Part shown: positions 62,464-64,000 of the stretch, one piece after another | How the letters are laid out: every line of letters starts with the position of its first letter | How positions within the stretch are numbered: position 1 is the stretch's first letter | Program-made: the position numbers and the translations under genes | Source of the DNA: Corallococcus macrosporus DSM 14697 | Lineage (GTDB): Bacteria > Myxococcota > Myxococcia > Myxococcales > Myxococcaceae | DNA length: 64,000 nt | Reading direction: 5' to 3' | Assembly: GCF_002305895.1 (NCBI RefSeq) | Contig: NZ_CP022203.1 | Coordinates: 6,420,001-6,484,000, forward strand | Notes under the pieces: model-generated | What the model saw: the letters and a program-made list of their open reading frames with translations, nothing else | Told to the model about the DNA's origin: nothing | Database searches by the model: none

Positions 62464-63936
62464 TCACGGAGCCTGGACGAGCCCCTGGCCGACGTCGCGG
62501 ACGGGGAGAGGGAGTCGCTGCACCGACTTCACGATGGCGGTCCACAAGGGCAGGCCCCTCAACTTCGTCGCCTGCGCGAACAACGCGGCGATGCCCGCGA
62601 CATGTGGCGTTGCCATGCTCGTCCCCGACAGCCGCTTGTAGTGGGGCGGCAGCGGATACGAGGAGAAGACGTCGACACCGGGCGCGGCGATGTTCACCTC
62701 ACCCCCATTGGGATTGACCTCACCACACGAGAACCAGGCCACCTGAAGGTTCATATCGACGGCCGCCACGGCCAGGATGTGGGGGCAGTTCGCTGGATGT
62801 TCGACGGGCTTGATGTCACCGGGCCGACGGCTTGCGTTGCCTGCCGCGGCAATCATCAGCGTGCCGCGCAGCAGCGCGCGCTGAGCCACCCCGTCATAGA
62901 CAGTGCTGAACGACTGCCCGGGCAGGACCGACGCGCCCAACGACAACGAAATGATGTTGGCCCCCTGCGCCACGGCCCAATTGATGCCAGCGAGGATTCC
63001 GCCGTCCGTGCCGAAGCCATCATCCCCCAGCACCTTCCCCACGATGATGTCGGCCTCGCAGGCGATTCCGTAGCGGGGCCCCCGCGTGACGGGCCGGAAG
63101 CCACAAGCCGTCCCGATGCAATGGGTACCGTGGCCGTTCCTGTCCGTCACCTCTTGCCCCGGGACGAAAGAAGCCGTGAGGAAGTTCCGGTTGGCGAAGT
63201 CCGCATGGGGACCGAAGCCGGTATCCAGCACGGCGACCTTGATTCCCCTCCCCGTGTATTGCGAGGCGGGGACGCGCGTCGCATGAAGGCCCCAGGTCGC
63301 CTCGAGGTCGTCCATCGCCCGGAGCGCCGCCGGCGCGTAACGCTCCACGGAGACGCCGCCATCCCCCAACAAGCGGTCCACGAGCTGAACGACGGAGTCC
63401 CTGTACCCCCGCAGGTACGCCGCGGAGAGCTCCTGGGTGGGGGCCAGGTTCATGGGCAGCCCCATCCGAGGCGGACCCTCCAGGGCAAGGCGCTCCGCGG
63501 GATGGGGCCACACCGGCGCCCCTGCCAAGGAGCCAGACAGGTCCAGCCCGGCGCTCCCCCCTCCGTTCAGGCCGGTGACGCCGGCGTCAGGCCCGGGGAA
63601 GGCGCGCACCACACGCTCCGGCTCGACGGCCAGCGTCGGCAATTCCCCCTTCTGCTCCGCGACACCGAGCGCCTGGAGCTGATCGGGGTCCATCTCCACG
63701 ACGGCGGCCCCGATGGCCGGGAAGACGATGCTCCCGGATTCGATTCCCCCCTGTGCCTCGGGAGGCCCGCCGTTCAGCACCCTCGCCTTGACGCCCGCCA
63801 CTTTGTCGAGCGAGTGCGCCGCCTGCGCGCCCTCGACGTCAGGAAGAAGGACGATGTAGCGGCCCGTCGTCTCCGCGGCGCCCGGGCTCGGCATCATTCC
63901 GCTTCCGTTCCCGTTCTTCTTTCCGCCCATTGGCAT
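62464..63936 (-). CDS. Subtilisin-like serine protease (S8)
   Basis: A 490-residue S8 peptidase. A propeptide-like N-terminal part (TTGRYIVLLPDVEGAQAAHS) and a Gly/Pro-rich linker lead to the catalytic domain: KVAVLDTGFGPHADF (Asp), NGHGTHCIGTACGF (His), and LSGTSMATPHVAGIAALFA (Ser), with oxyanion Asn in AAAGNASRRPGD. No classic signal peptide, since the protein begins MPMGGKKNGNGSG. ATG 63936 is preferred; MHAVGGVTM at 63960 is an alternative. It is followed by a possible inhibitor gene. Confidence 0.9.
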   Translation of the reverse strand: MPMGGKKNGNGSGMMPSPGAAETTGRYIVLLPDVEGAQAAHSLDKVAGVKARVLNGGPPEAQGGIESGSIVFPAIGAAVVEMDPDQLQALGVAEQKGELPTLAVEPERVVRAFPGPDAGVTGLNGGGSAGLDLSGSLAGAPVWPHPAERLALEGPPRMGLPMNLAPTQELSAAYLRGYRDSVVQLVDRLLGDGGVSVERYAPAALRAMDDLEATWGLHATRVPASQYTGRGIKVAVLDTGFGPHADFANRNFLTASFVPGQEVTDRNGHGTHCIGTACGFRPVTRGPRYGIACEADIIVGKVLGDDGFGTDGGILAGINWAVAQGANIISLSLGASVLPGQSFSTVYDGVAQRALLRGTLMIAAAGNASRRPGDIKPVEHPANCPHILAVAAVDMNLQVAWFSCGEVNPNGGEVNIAAPGVDVFSSYPLPPHYKRLSGTSMATPHVAGIAALFAQATKLRGLPLWTAIVKSVQRLPLPVRDVGQGLVQAP

Positions 63937-64000
63937 GGTGACTCCCCCCACCGCATGCACCGTCTTCGGTGCGGCCGGTCCCCCCGGCTCAGTGGGGAGT

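Overview
The window is high-GC, densely coded chromosomal DNA of a myxobacterium, most likely Myxococcaceae (Myxococcus, Corallococcus or Pyxidicoccus type). The evidence is the rpsU-yqeY-dnaG-rpoD macromolecular synthesis block with a 708-residue primary sigma factor carrying a long acidic N-terminus, many lipoproteins with acidic or proline-rich linkers, an M57-type metalloprotease, and many secreted hydrolases. All calls come from reading the sequence; family names are recalled, not searched.

Layout. 1-8.6 kb is conserved core: the end of a type I L-asparaginase, an FHA-GGDEF diguanylate cyclase, a HEAT-repeat protein, rpsU, yqeY, dnaG, rpoD, and an alkyltransferase-like protein without the reactive cysteine. 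A CAU-anticodon tRNA (probably Ile2) follows at 8672-8744. From 8.70 to 22.76 kb lies a mosaic integrative island bounded by 128-bp direct repeats, each holding the tRNA 3' part plus 84 bp of flank. It contains a lower-GC three-gene cassette (DNA methyltransferase, small protein, 431-residue protein of unknown function), a truncated AlbA_2/Schlafen-type gene, a P-loop ATPase gene, two copies of an excisionase-like HTH gene, a stray tRNA-Pro 3' end, and insertion sequences of the IS3 (two), IS66, IS630 and IS91 types. No integrase was recognised. The methyltransferase cassette is the best candidate in the window for an undescribed, possibly anti-phage, system.

22.8-38 kb: secreted lipoproteins, gene remnants (an RCC1 repeat, and a piece of the repeat protein found at 43-45 kb), an orphan Imm11-like gene, hflX, a CPBP membrane protease, an RluA-family protein lacking its catalytic Asp, and a two-gene unit. 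In that unit an approximately 819-residue coiled-coil protein gene is split by an IS701 element (17-bp inverted repeats, 4-bp target duplication), and its partner has a His/Cys pair reminiscent of caspase-fold proteases.

38-64 kb: mainly cell-surface and secreted functions. These are PD40-type, Ig-like and LVIVD beta-propeller lipoproteins, an M57 protease and a remnant of a second, a 3-hydroxyacyl-CoA dehydrogenase with a JAB-like partner, a Pro/Gly-rich repeat protein, a ferritin-like protein, a polyglycine-hydrolase-like serine hydrolase, a GH43-like glycosidase, a MarR/AraC-type regulator next to a divergent membrane protein, an M4 protease fused to a DNA/RNA endonuclease (with a one-base frameshift), and a subtilisin-like protease with a small neighbour that may be an I9-like inhibitor. 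This suits a predatory, biopolymer-degrading soil bacterium.
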